Origin: Chloroflexota bacterium
GTDB lineage: Bacteria; Chloroflexota; UBA6077; JACCZL01
Reading direction: 5' to 3'
Length of the DNA stretch: 41,840 nucleotides
NCBI GenBank assembly: GCA_030447245.1
Contig: JAUJPG010000006.1
Coordinates: 2,636 to 44,475 of the forward strand
Shown: one piece after another, positions 1 to 7,554 of the stretch
Numbering within the stretch: the stretch's first letter is position 1
Layout: every line of letters begins with the position of its first letter
Program-made: the position numbers and the translations under genes
Notes under the pieces: generated by a model
The model's input: the letters and a program-made list of their open reading frames with translations, nothing else
Told to the model about the DNA's origin: nothing
Databases searched by the model: none

Positions 1-203
1 GCCGCCGGCGATGCACCCGCCGCCGGCTTGGCGTCGGCCTTCGGCTTGGCGTCGGCCTTCGGCGCCGACGTCGGGCTGGGGGCCTGGGTGGCTCCGCCGC
101 ACGCGCTCAACAAGAGCAGGCCGGTCGTGCCGACGGCCGCGTTCAGAAAGCGTCGCCGCGTAATCGCCGGCCGCTCAACGCCGGAGTCCGTGGGTCTGGG
201 CAT
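1..203 (-). CDS. ABC transporter solute-binding lipoprotein, N-terminal part only
   Basis: Reading leftward from ATG at 203 gives an N-terminus with a twin-arginine motif (TRRRFLNA), a hydrophobic stretch and a lipobox (LLSAC), followed by an Ala/Lys/Pro/Asp-rich flexible spacer; the frame is open to the window edge. This is the typical start of a Tat-exported, lipid-anchored solute-binding protein. The same kind of spacer (repeats of KADAKP) occurs in the binding protein at 38220. A second ATG lies at 206; 203 is preferred because a GAGGAGG Shine-Dalgarno sits 5 nt upstream. The substrate cannot be judged because the binding domain is outside the window. Promoter: see 273-301. The sequence directly shows the signal and lipobox; ABC importer membership is inferred. 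Confidence 0.75.
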   Translation of the reverse strand, partial: MPRPTDSGVERPAITRRRFLNAAVGTTGLLLLSACGGATQAPSPTSAPKADAKPKADAKPAAGASPA

Positions 204-272
204 CATCGCCTCCTCGAACGGGCCGCGACACACATGGGCACGATCTGCCCTGCGCTGCACAGCGCCTTGCTT

Positions 273-301
273 AGAATATCGATCTCGGCAGTCGCGGTCA
301 A
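273..301 (-). promoter_or_regulatory. Sigma-A type promoter for the solute-binding lipoprotein
   Basis: On the minus strand TTGACC (301-296) and TATTCT (278-273) are separated by exactly 17 nt. Transcription would begin near 266, giving a leader of about 60 nt with a good Shine-Dalgarno before the ATG at 203. Confidence 0.65.
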
Positions 302-389
302 GAAAAACGCGGCGCTTCGTCCTGCGAATCGTGTCGTCGTTGCTGTCGTAGGCACATTTGCTCGACCTGCGACGCTGCCGGACAGGACG

Positions 390-395
390 TATAAT
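390..395 (+). promoter_or_regulatory. Possible -10 element upstream of the 613 lipoprotein
   Basis: A perfect TATAAT in very GC-rich surroundings. No convincing -35 box is visible 16-18 nt upstream, so this is only a candidate. It would give a leader of about 215 nt that contains the tandem repeat at 537-586. Between 304 and 612 I see no gene; frames open there lack signal, start and codon-bias support. Confidence 0.3.
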
Positions 396-536
396 GCGGC
401 CTCTCTTGCCTTGACCCTAGCCCCACGGAGCCCCCGTGACGACCTTGAGGGACAGCGCCCTTTGCTCTCATGGAGACGTGCTACGTGGGCCGGAGTCATT
501 GCCGCCTCAACGCGCAACCCACGAGGCGCGCGCGTT

Positions 537-586
537 GCTGAGTGTGGCACGCGACGACGAGGCTGAGTGTGGCACGCGACGACGAG
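537..586. repeat. Perfect 25-bp tandem duplication
   Basis: Bases 537-561 and 562-586 are identical 25-mers beginning GCTGAGTGTGG and ending GACGACGAG, directly head to tail. The unit is not a multiple of three and lies in the presumed 5' leader of the lipoprotein gene, so it is probably non-coding. It looks like a recent slippage or duplication event. Confidence 0.85.
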
Positions 587-612
587 CGGATCGCGCCATC
601 CAGGTGATGCAC

Positions 613-1506
613 ATGCACGGACTCTCACGTCGGCGAACAGCGCGGGGACTGACGGCCAGGACGCTGGCCACGCTCCTCCTTGTTACGGGGTGCACCCCCG
701 CCGTTCCGTCGGCGGCCACCCCGACACAGGCGCCCATGCCGACGCCCACGTCCACAGCGGTGCCCACAGCGACGCCTCTACCGGCGGCCGCGATGGACCC
801 GATCGTCGCGATCGTCGCTCGCCAGACCGAGCTGCGGACATTTCGCCAGGCCGTCAAATTTGAGGTAGGCGGCGCGGTGGAGGCAGCTGCACTGGTCGCC
901 AACGTGACCGCCGTGGGTGAGGCGGCGCGCCCGAATACCCGCTTGGACGTCCGCACGGACGCGCTTGGGACGCCGCTGGGGTTCCAGTTTGTCCAGGCGG
1001 ACGGGCGGATGTACGTCAATCCGTATGGGTTGTGGCTGGCGTTTGACGGCCAGGCGATTCCAGAAGGGCTGCCGTTGGTTCCGATCCCGCTGGGCGCGAA
1101 TCCGGATATAGTCCTGCCGCTGCTCGCCAACAGCCAAGTTACGCCGGCCGTGAGCGTGCCCGTCCGCGGGGTCTTGACCGACGTGCTGCTGCTGGTCGTG
1201 CCGCCCGAGCGTGCCGGCGAACTCGCCGAGGCGATGGCCTTGCCGCGGTCGCTGGCATTCCTTCAGGGCCAGACCAGTTACACGTATGCCAGCGCGGAGC
1301 TGGCAGTCGGGCGAGACGACGGCTTCATGCGCCGAGTCGCACTGGAGCTGCGCGGGTACGTCAACGGCGACCCGACGCGAACGTTTGTAGTCCAGAGCAC
1401 CACCGAGCTGTGGGACGTCAACGATCCCTCGATCGTCGTCAGCCCACCAGAGGGGCCGACTCTCAAGCTGCCCTCGCTCGACCAGCTCCCGCTGCCCTTC
1501 CGGTGA
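613..1506 (+). CDS. Predicted lipoprotein (LppX/LprG-like)
   Basis: The protein starts with basic residues (LSRRR), a hydrophobic segment and a lipobox (LLLVTGC), then a Pro/Thr/Ala-rich spacer, then about 240 residues of alternating beta-type sequence containing FRQAVKFEVGG, GRMYVNPYGLWLAFDG and a C-terminal 'ELWDVNDPS' segment. That layout resembles the LppX/LprG-like lipoproteins that bind lipids at the cell surface, but family assignment is by overall pattern only. The frame is open back to a GTG at 436, but those residues are not signal-like. ATG 613 has AGGTGA 5 nt upstream, and an ATG at 607 is the alternative. The GH5-like gene follows about 100 nt downstream on the same strand. Function is unknown; a structural or transport role in the envelope is likely. 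Confidence 0.65.
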   Translation: MHGLSRRRTARGLTARTLATLLLVTGCTPAVPSAATPTQAPMPTPTSTAVPTATPLPAAAMDPIVAIVARQTELRTFRQAVKFEVGGAVEAAALVANVTAVGEAARPNTRLDVRTDALGTPLGFQFVQADGRMYVNPYGLWLAFDGQAIPEGLPLVPIPLGANPDIVLPLLANSQVTPAVSVPVRGVLTDVLLLVVPPERAGELAEAMALPRSLAFLQGQTSYTYASAELAVGRDDGFMRRVALELRGYVNGDPTRTFVVQSTTELWDVNDPSIVVSPPEGPTLKLPSLDQLPLPFR

Positions 1507-1528
1507 ACGCTGGCTAGGCCACGCGAAC

Positions 1529-1559
1529 TTGGCCGACTCGGCCGGCGACTCCGTACTAT
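1529..1559 (+). promoter_or_regulatory. Weak candidate promoter for the GH5-like gene
   Basis: TTGGCC (1529-1534) and TACTAT (1554-1559) are 19 nt apart, placing a start near 1566 and a leader of about 40 nt. Spacing and -10 are suboptimal, so confidence is low. Confidence 0.3.
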
Positions 1560-1604
1560 TGAGGTCATTGGTCGCTTTGTGCGCAGATTTGCTCGGAGAG
1601 TGCC

Positions 1605-2783
1605 GTGGCTCGCTGCCGAAGGCCGGCGCTGTTGCTGCTGCTGTTGCCGTTCCTCCTGGAACTTGCCGAGCCGGCGCCTGCCCGTGCGACTCCGATCCAA
1701 CCGAGCTTGGTGGGCGGACCCGTGGAGTACCAGGGGTATCTCAATGGCCAATTCTTGCTGCTCAACATGCATGGTGGGTTGCTTCACCCCGACATCGAAC
1801 CAGCCCGCGAAAACGTCCGCTACGCTGCCTGGATGAACGCGGGCGTAATCCGTATCTTCGCCACCGACAGCACTCAGCACTCGATCGAGGATGGCGCGTG
1901 GCTGGGTGATCGGATCGCCGATCTGGCGCCTAGCCTCCGTGAGCACCGGGTGAAGCTGATCGTTGCCCTGGTCAACAATCATCAAGAGGTCCCTGGCGAA
2001 CGCCCCGAAAGCACGGGCTTGAAGGATGGCTATTGGCAGCATCTATTGCCGTTCTACGCAGACAACTGGCGCGGCGCGTACCTTGCCTTCAGCCGCCGCG
2101 TCATCCGAACCGTGCTGGATCGCGGCGCTCGCGACGTCATCTTTGCCTGGGAGCTCGGAAACGAGCTGCACACTCAGGACGATCCGCCGCAGATCCTCCG
2201 CTTCGTCGCCGACATGGCCGCTGAAATTCGCCGGCTGGATCCCGAGACGCCGCTGTTCCCGGGGACGATGGGAGCACACCACCTCGACCCGCGCAGCCCG
2301 AACGATCTCACCGTCGCCCGCAGACTGTACTGCGAGGCGCCAATCCAGGCCTACACGCTGCACGGCTATGACTGGCTGGACGTCGATCGTTGGGGCGACA
2401 TGCCCATTCACTGGGATCTGAGCTTTCTGGTCAATCGTCCATGCCCGAGTGGGCGCAGGCTGCCGGTGATCGTCGAGGAGCTCGGTACCTCGCGCGAGCT
2501 GCCGAACGTCTGGGGCGCCGATGACGAGGATCGGCGCTTCGAACAGGAGTTGCGCCAGCTCCGAATGGTGTTAGCCTACGATCGCGTTGTCGGTATCGGC
2601 GTGTGGTCAGGTGAAAGCCCAATCGTTCCTCGGCGACGCTTCGACAACCGACGTGGGCTCAGTTCGTACGGCGCCGCGCGGGACGGCAGTGGCTCGTGCT
2701 ACCCGTCGGTCGCCGACTCTGCATCGCCAGGCGTCCGCTGCCGCCTGGAGAACGTGCTCAGGAACTTGCCGGCGCTGCCGTAG
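1605..2783 (+). CDS. Secreted glycoside hydrolase, GH5-like (mannanase/cellulase type)
   Basis: A signal peptide (RRPALLLLLLPFLLELAEPAPARA) precedes a TIM-barrel type domain. NMHGGLLHPDI, the strand-4 motif WELGNELH (acid/base Glu near residue 187) and the strand-7 motif VIVEELG (nucleophile Glu near residue 292) match the two catalytic glutamates of GH5 and clan GH-A enzymes. The later Trp (GIGVWSG) fits strand 8. Length 392 aa is usual for secreted GH5 mannanase-like enzymes. The start is GTG 1605 with GGAG 7 nt upstream. It probably cleaves a beta-linked polysaccharide outside the membrane, but the substrate (mannan, glucan or other) cannot be told by eye. The last ~50 residues are Arg/Ser-rich and poorly conserved in appearance. 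Confidence 0.72.
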   Translation: MARCRRPALLLLLLPFLLELAEPAPARATPIQPSLVGGPVEYQGYLNGQFLLLNMHGGLLHPDIEPARENVRYAAWMNAGVIRIFATDSTQHSIEDGAWLGDRIADLAPSLREHRVKLIVALVNNHQEVPGERPESTGLKDGYWQHLLPFYADNWRGAYLAFSRRVIRTVLDRGARDVIFAWELGNELHTQDDPPQILRFVADMAAEIRRLDPETPLFPGTMGAHHLDPRSPNDLTVARRLYCEAPIQAYTLHGYDWLDVDRWGDMPIHWDLSFLVNRPCPSGRRLPVIVEELGTSRELPNVWGADDEDRRFEQELRQLRMVLAYDRVVGIGVWSGESPIVPRRRFDNRRGLSSYGAARDGSGSCYPSVADSASPGVRCRLENVLRNLPALP

Positions 2784-2826
2784 CTCTGGGGCGGCCCCAC
2801 TCGGCGATCCTAGCGACCACGCCCGC

Positions 2827-4722
2827 TCAGGATGAGGCGAGCGGGCCACCGACACCGCTGGGCAGTGACTCCAGGGTTTCCACGCGTGCCCCGTTCGCGC
2901 GATCCTTGAACTGTTCGTGGTAAAGCCGTGCGTAGAGACCACCCTTCACGAGTAACTCCGCGTGGGTGCCTTGCTCGGCAAGCCTGCCGCGATCGAGGAC
3001 CAGGATCTTGTCAGCAGCCAGGATGGTGCTCAGGCGGTGGGCAATCACGAGGCTCGTGCGGCCCACGAGGAGCGGCGTCAATGCAGACTGGATCAGGGCT
3101 TCGGACCGCGAATCCAATGAAGACGTTGCTTCGTCCAGCAGGAGGATCCTTGGATTTTTCAGCAGAACGCGGGCGATCGCGATTCGCTGCTTCTCGCCAC
3201 CCGAGAGGCGATACCCGCGCTCGCCGACCACCGTCTCGTAGCCGTCTGGCAGGCTCAAGATGAAGTCGTGAATGTGCGCCGCACGGCAGGCCGCGACCAG
3301 ATCGACATCGGACGCGTCGGGCCGACCGTAGAGGAGGTTCTCGCGGAGAGTGGAATGAAACAGGAACGTCTCCTGGGTCACGATCCCGATCTGCGAACGC
3401 AGCCATTCCAGACTCAGATCGCGGACGTCGTGCCCGTCGATCTGGACAGCCCCCGACGTCGGGTCGTAGAAACGTGGCACCAGGTAGGTCACTGTCGTCT
3501 TACCGGCTCCGCTCGGGCCGACCAGGGCGACGAGCTGGCCTGCTTCGGCCGAGAAGGAGATGCGGTCCAGCGCCAGCCGCTCCGGCACGTAGCCGAAGCA
3601 GACGTCAGCGAACCGGATCGCGCCGCGGGCCGGCCCGAGCACCAGTGCGCCAGGCTGCTCCTGGATCTCCGTCTCCAGGTCGAGATACTCGAACAGCCGC
3701 TCGAACAAGGCCAGCGAGCTCATGGCCTCGACATGCGCGTTCGCCAGCTCCGAGACCGGACTGTACAAGTTGCGGAGATATGCGATGAACGCGACCACGG
3801 TTCCGATGCTGATCTCGCCGGTGATCGCCAGCCAGCCGCCGTACAAGTAGATCGTCGCCGGGCCGATCGTCTGAAACAGGCCGACGAACATGAAGAACCA
3901 GCGACCGATCATCCGCTGGCGGATCTCCACGTCCCGCAGTTCGCCGCTCTGTCGCCGGAACCGCTCGGCCTCGTACCACTCCCGTGCGAATGCCTTGACC
4001 AGCACCGTCCCACTGATCGACAATGTCTCCTGCATCAAGGAGGCAAGGCCGCCCGAGCGTTCGGCCGTCTCCCGCCGAAGCTGCTGACGCAGTCGACCTA
4101 CCCGTCGAGTCGGCAACACGAAGAAGGGCAGGATGCCGAGCGCGACGATCGCCAGCTTCCAGTTCAGCGACAGCATGACGGCGGTGATCGCGACGATGCT
4201 GATGACGTTCGTGACAAGATTGACTACCGTGTTGGCGACGACCGCCTCGACGCCGGCGACGTCCTGGTTGACGCGGGACATCACCTCGCCGGTCTTGCTC
4301 GCGGTGAAGAAGCGCAGCGATTGTCCTTGCAGATGACGGTACAGCTCGTTTCTCAGATCGAACATGACGCCCTGGCCGATCCGGACGTTCCGGGAGAACT
4401 GGGCGACCCCGATCAGTCGTGCAAAGACACTGGCGAGCACCGACGTGGCGACGAGCTGTACAAGGAGCGTCACGTCGCGGTTCGGCAGGGCAAGGTCGAT
4501 GATGTCGCGGCCCATCAGCGGCGGGATGAGCCCGAGGCCCGCGCTGCAGACGATGCAGAGCAAGATGAGAAGCCAGGACCGCCAGTACGGTTTGAGGTAG
4601 CCGAGGATGCGGCGGAGATTGGCCCCGATCGGCCCCGAGGGCCTCTGCGCCTCGCCATAGTTGATCTTGCTGACGCCACGTGCCCCGCCGAGCGCCATCT
4701 GCATCCCCATCCGTCCGCTCAT
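2827..4722 (-). CDS. ABC exporter half-transporter, MsbA/LmrA-like (TMD-NBD)
   Basis: A 631-aa protein with an N-terminal six-helix ABC exporter membrane domain (about residues 45-340) and a C-terminal ATPase. The ATPase shows Walker A GPSGAGKTT near residue 404, signature LSGGEKQRIAIAR near 506, Walker B ILLLDEATSSLDS near 527 and the switch His in IAHRLS. The coupling segment with VNQDVAGVEAVVAN is typical of type IV (B-type) exporters. These work as dimers and export lipids, drugs or peptides; the substrate is not predictable here. No Shine-Dalgarno precedes ATG 4722; instead a -10-like box lies 6 nt upstream, suggesting a leaderless message. It stands alone, convergent with the GH5-like gene and divergent from the two-component system. 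Confidence 0.9.
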   Translation of the reverse strand: MSGRMGMQMALGGARGVSKINYGEAQRPSGPIGANLRRILGYLKPYWRSWLLILLCIVCSAGLGLIPPLMGRDIIDLALPNRDVTLLVQLVATSVLASVFARLIGVAQFSRNVRIGQGVMFDLRNELYRHLQGQSLRFFTASKTGEVMSRVNQDVAGVEAVVANTVVNLVTNVISIVAITAVMLSLNWKLAIVALGILPFFVLPTRRVGRLRQQLRRETAERSGGLASLMQETLSISGTVLVKAFAREWYEAERFRRQSGELRDVEIRQRMIGRWFFMFVGLFQTIGPATIYLYGGWLAITGEISIGTVVAFIAYLRNLYSPVSELANAHVEAMSSLALFERLFEYLDLETEIQEQPGALVLGPARGAIRFADVCFGYVPERLALDRISFSAEAGQLVALVGPSGAGKTTVTYLVPRFYDPTSGAVQIDGHDVRDLSLEWLRSQIGIVTQETFLFHSTLRENLLYGRPDASDVDLVAACRAAHIHDFILSLPDGYETVVGERGYRLSGGEKQRIAIARVLLKNPRILLLDEATSSLDSRSEALIQSALTPLLVGRTSLVIAHRLSTILAADKILVLDRGRLAEQGTHAELLVKGGLYARLYHEQFKDRANGARVETLESLPSGVGGPLASS

Positions 4723-4728
4723 GTCTGG

Positions 4729-4734
4729 ACTATA
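4729..4734 (-). promoter_or_regulatory. -10 box of a probable leaderless promoter
   Basis: TATAGT on the minus strand ends 6 nt before the ATG at 4722, so transcription would start at or beside the start codon. No clear -35 hexamer is visible. The same arrangement occurs at 29794, 30439 and 35073. Confidence 0.45.
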
Positions 4735-4926
4735 CTCGGGCAGCGTGCGCGCCCCGAAGCACGGGCGTGGGATGGCGGCTTGGAGTTCTCACGCCCCGCA
4801 ATTTTTGCGTGTGATACTCGTGTCGTCGGGAGTGCTTACACCCCGGAACTGGGATGCTTCGCGGCTCTGTTCCATTGAGGCGTCCGGGGACCGGGAGGGT
4901 CGGTTATCCATGGGCCGGTATACGCG

Positions 4927-5061
4927 ATGCCGAAGCTGATCATGATCGGACTGCTGCTGATCATTGTCATGCTGATCATCTGGGTGATCTGGGGTGAGCT
5001 GATCGTCGGTCGCGTGCGGCGTCGGCGGCCGCTAGACGACATGGACTTGCGGGGCCGCTGA
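4927..5061 (+). CDS. Small single-span membrane protein
   Basis: A 44-codon frame beginning MPKLIMIGLLL has one strongly hydrophobic segment (about residues 4-22, continuing IIVMLIIWVIW) followed by a basic cluster RVRRRRP, and therefore a predicted single transmembrane helix with its basic tail inside. Its stop TGA (5059-5061) abuts the GTG start of the response regulator at 5062, which suggests co-translation with the two-component genes. No strong Shine-Dalgarno is seen. A role as a small accessory or modulator of the sensor kinase is speculation from position alone. It is not a recognised family. Confidence 0.5.
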   Translation: MPKLIMIGLLLIIVMLIIWVIWGELIVGRVRRRRPLDDMDLRGR

Positions 5062-5815
5062 GTGCCAGGCCCGCCCGCCAGCGTCCCAGCGAGCGGACCG
5101 ACGGTGCTCGTCGCCGACGACGAGCGCAACATCGTTCAGCTCGCCAGCTTGTATCTGGGCAATGAAGGCTACCGCGTCGAAACGGCGGCAAACGGGCGCG
5201 AGGCACTGGACAAGGTAGCGCGGCGCCGTCCGATGCTCGTGGTCTTGGATCTGATGATGCCGGAGCTAGACGGATGGGAAGTCTGCAAGCAGCTCCGACG
5301 CGCAAGTGACGTGCCAATCATCATGCTGACCGCGCGCGGCGATGACGTAGACAAGGTCGTGGGCCTCGAGCTCGGGGCAGACGACTACATCACCAAGCCG
5401 TTCAATCCGCGCGAGTTGGTTGCGCGGGTGAAGGCCGTGCTCCGCCGCTATGAGGTCGGACGTGAGCCAATGCGTCCGCTCCACTTTGCCGACATCTCCG
5501 TCGATCAGGCCCGACGGGAATTCAAGATCGGAGGCCGCACTGTCGACCTGCGGCCGAAAGAGTTCGAGCTGCGGGCGACTCTCGCGGGCAGCCCCGGCGT
5601 GGTCTTCCAGCGCGAGCGCCTGCTCCAGGTGGTTTTGGGGTTACGACTACTTTGGCGACTCGCGCACGATCGACGTGCATGTAACGTGGCTCCGCGAAAA
5701 GCTCGCCGAGAGCCAGGCCCGGATCCAAACGGTCTGGGGCATCGGCTACAAGCTTGTAGCCGCTGACCAGTTGCCAATCAAGCCGTCCGCTGGGCGAAGG
5801 ATCAAGGACAGATGA
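5062..5815 (+). CDS. OmpR/PhoB-family response regulator, with a 1-nt frameshift
   Basis: The receiver domain occupies residues 6-120: acidic pair DD at 19-20, phospho-acceptor Asp63 ([12 protein letters not shown]), Thr in MLTARG, Lys in YITKPF. A winged-helix DNA-binding domain follows. The initial frame runs off into nonsense after RERLLQVV and stops at 5766. The +1 frame from about 5638 supplies the missing family sequence [21 protein letters not shown] and ends at 5815. The break is in the run GGTTTTGGGG (5631-5640), where one base is extra relative to the expected VWGYDY. When read through, the stop overlaps the kinase ATG (ATGA, 5812-5815), which supports an originally intact gene of about 250 aa. 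Either a sequencing/assembly indel or a real inactivating mutation is possible. Start is GTG 5062. Confidence 0.85.
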
Positions 5816-7404
5816 GGCATTGGGCGGCATGGTCGCTCCGTTGGCGCCTCATCGCGGCGTTTGCCTTGATCATCTTCCTGACTCTGCTGCTGGTCCTCGT
5901 CGGCCTGTTGTTTGTGCTGCGCCAGTACCAGGAGCAGCGTGAGATGATCCGCCTCGGAAGCCTGGTCGGGCCCGTATCCTTCCACGTGCGGGCGCTCGAG
6001 CAGCAAGGCGCGTCGGCCGGCGAGATCACGGAGTTTCTGGCCCGCGAGGCGGACGAGCTCGACGTTCGCATCGTCCTGGCCCGCGCCCAGGGCGCCATTT
6101 TCCACGACACTGAGGGCTCGCTCGTCGGCCAGCGAATCGATCTGCCGAGTGCGCCGCGCACAGGCGCATTGCGCCGAACTAGTCTGGCGGGCGCCGAGGG
6201 CGGTCAGGATGGGCGGCCCTTCTTCTTCGTTGCTAACGTTGGTGCCTCCCCGAACTCGCGGCTCGCCGAGTCGCCTGGTGGCAGACCGAGCGCCTACGTG
6301 GTGGCGCTTGCTTCGGAGCCCCAGACCATCCCGAGCGTTCTCCGCGAGATCGCCCCGCGGCTGCTGGTGCCAACGCTCCTGTCGCTCCTAGCGTCGATCG
6401 GCGTGGCCTGGGTGCTGGCGCAGTCGATCGCCCACCCGCTGGCACGGGTGACCCGGGCCGCTGAGGAGATCTCCCGCGGCCGCTATGATCAGGTGATCCC
6501 GGCGCATGGGGCTGATGAGGTCGGCCGCCTTACCCTGGCGTTCAACCTCATGGCGCGCGAAGTAGCACGCTCGCAGCGGACCATGCGTGACTTCGTGGCC
6601 AACGTGTCGCACGACCTGCGGACACCTCTCACCTCGATCCAGGGGTTTTCGCGGGCGATGGGGGACGGCTCACTGCGCGAGGCTGGCGACTACGCGGAGG
6701 CCGGGCGGATCATCATCGAAGAGACGGAGCGCATGCAGCGCCTGGTCGAGGACCTGCTGGAGCTGAGCGCGATCGATGCTGGCCGAGTCGCCCTTGAGCT
6801 TGCGCCAGTGGATCTCGCAGCACTGGTCAACCGCGCCGCCGACCGCACCGAGCGGTCAGCCTGCGTGGGAGGGGTTGGAATACGCCGCCGCATCGGCGCG
6901 ACGCCGATCGTGCTGGCAGACGCCCGGCGGCTTGAGCGCGTCCTCGACAATGTGCTGGCGAATGCTGTCAAGCACACGCAGACCGGCGGCCTGATCACGC
7001 TCGCCGTAAAGCACTTGCCCGATCGGCCCGGCGTGGAGGAGTCCAATCACACGGTAGCGACGGTATCGATACACAACACCGGCTCAACAATCCCTCCCGA
7101 GGAGCTTGACCGCGTGTTCGAGCGATTCTACCGTCTCGACAAGTCGCGGAGCGTGGCCGGCGAGGGCGTTGGTCATGGCCTTGGGCTGAGCATCGCAAGG
7201 GAGATCGTCCAGACCCACGGTGGGCGGATCGTGGCTCGGAGCTCACCCGAGGACGGGACCGAGCTGACTCTCGAGATTCCCTCGCTTGACTCAGGGTGCG
7301 AGGCTGGTCTACGATCCGACCCGATCGCGGTGGGTGATGCGGCCATCTCCTCGCGTCGTAACCAGACGCCGATCGAGTCGTTGGTGAGTACGAAAACCGC
7401 GTGA
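5812..7404 (+). CDS. Membrane sensor histidine kinase
   Basis: A 530-aa protein: N-terminal helix (about 8-38), extracytoplasmic sensor region, second helix near 185-205, HAMP linker ([16 protein letters not shown]), then dimerisation domain with phospho-acceptor His267 ([15 protein letters not shown]) and HATPase_c domain with N-box [11 protein letters not shown] (about 380), [10 protein letters not shown]-box (about 430) and G2 GHGLGLSIA (about 455). The G1 region reads IHNTGSTIP instead of the usual DxGxGIP, so the adenine-contacting Asp is Asn. It pairs with the overlapping regulator upstream (4-nt ATGA overlap). The signal sensed is unknown. The kinase itself has no frameshift. Confidence 0.92.
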   Translation: MRHWAAWSLRWRLIAAFALIIFLTLLLVLVGLLFVLRQYQEQREMIRLGSLVGPVSFHVRALEQQGASAGEITEFLAREADELDVRIVLARAQGAIFHDTEGSLVGQRIDLPSAPRTGALRRTSLAGAEGGQDGRPFFFVANVGASPNSRLAESPGGRPSAYVVALASEPQTIPSVLREIAPRLLVPTLLSLLASIGVAWVLAQSIAHPLARVTRAAEEISRGRYDQVIPAHGADEVGRLTLAFNLMAREVARSQRTMRDFVANVSHDLRTPLTSIQGFSRAMGDGSLREAGDYAEAGRIIIEETERMQRLVEDLLELSAIDAGRVALELAPVDLAALVNRAADRTERSACVGGVGIRRRIGATPIVLADARRLERVLDNVLANAVKHTQTGGLITLAVKHLPDRPGVEESNHTVATVSIHNTGSTIPPEELDRVFERFYRLDKSRSVAGEGVGHGLGLSIAREIVQTHGGRIVARSSPEDGTELTLEIPSLDSGCEAGLRSDPIAVGDAAISSRRNQTPIESLVSTKTA

Positions 7405-7480
7405 GGGATCGGCCATCCCCGCAACCCCAGCGCGCCGTTGACCAGGAGATGGGCAGCGGGATAGGGGTCGGCCAAACCCC
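7405..7480 (+). promoter_or_regulatory. Pair of similar stem-loops upstream of the C39-like peptidase
   Basis: Two 5-bp stems share the loop sequence CGGCC: GGGAT-CGGCC-ATCCC (7405-7419, immediately after the kinase stop) and GGGGT-CGGCCAA-ACCCC (7464-7480). The second is followed by GACAGCTA. No U-tract follows either, so they are not simple terminators. The likely role is a structured leader or RNA-binding element; this is inference. Confidence 0.35.
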
Positions 7481-7554
7481 GACAGCTATGCCAACTCCCG
7501 GAGCGTACGATTTTCCTTTCTCCCGCGCTGACTCGACACCCGCTTCGACTCGTT

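Noticed and set aside
436..612. N-terminal extension of the lipoprotein frame back to GTG 436
   Set aside because: The residues are not signal-like and would bury the signal peptide and lipobox; ATG 613 has a suitable Shine-Dalgarno.
3268..4878. Long 536-codon plus-strand frame opposite the ABC exporter
   Set aside because: It is antisense to a clear ABC exporter with all motifs; the residues are low-complexity Arg/Asp/Gln-rich, as expected for the complement of a GC-rich gene.
5631..5640. Programmed -1 ribosomal frameshift in the response regulator
   Set aside because: The downstream domain is in the +1 frame, not -1, and no downstream stem-loop or internal Shine-Dalgarno arrangement for programmed shifting is evident.
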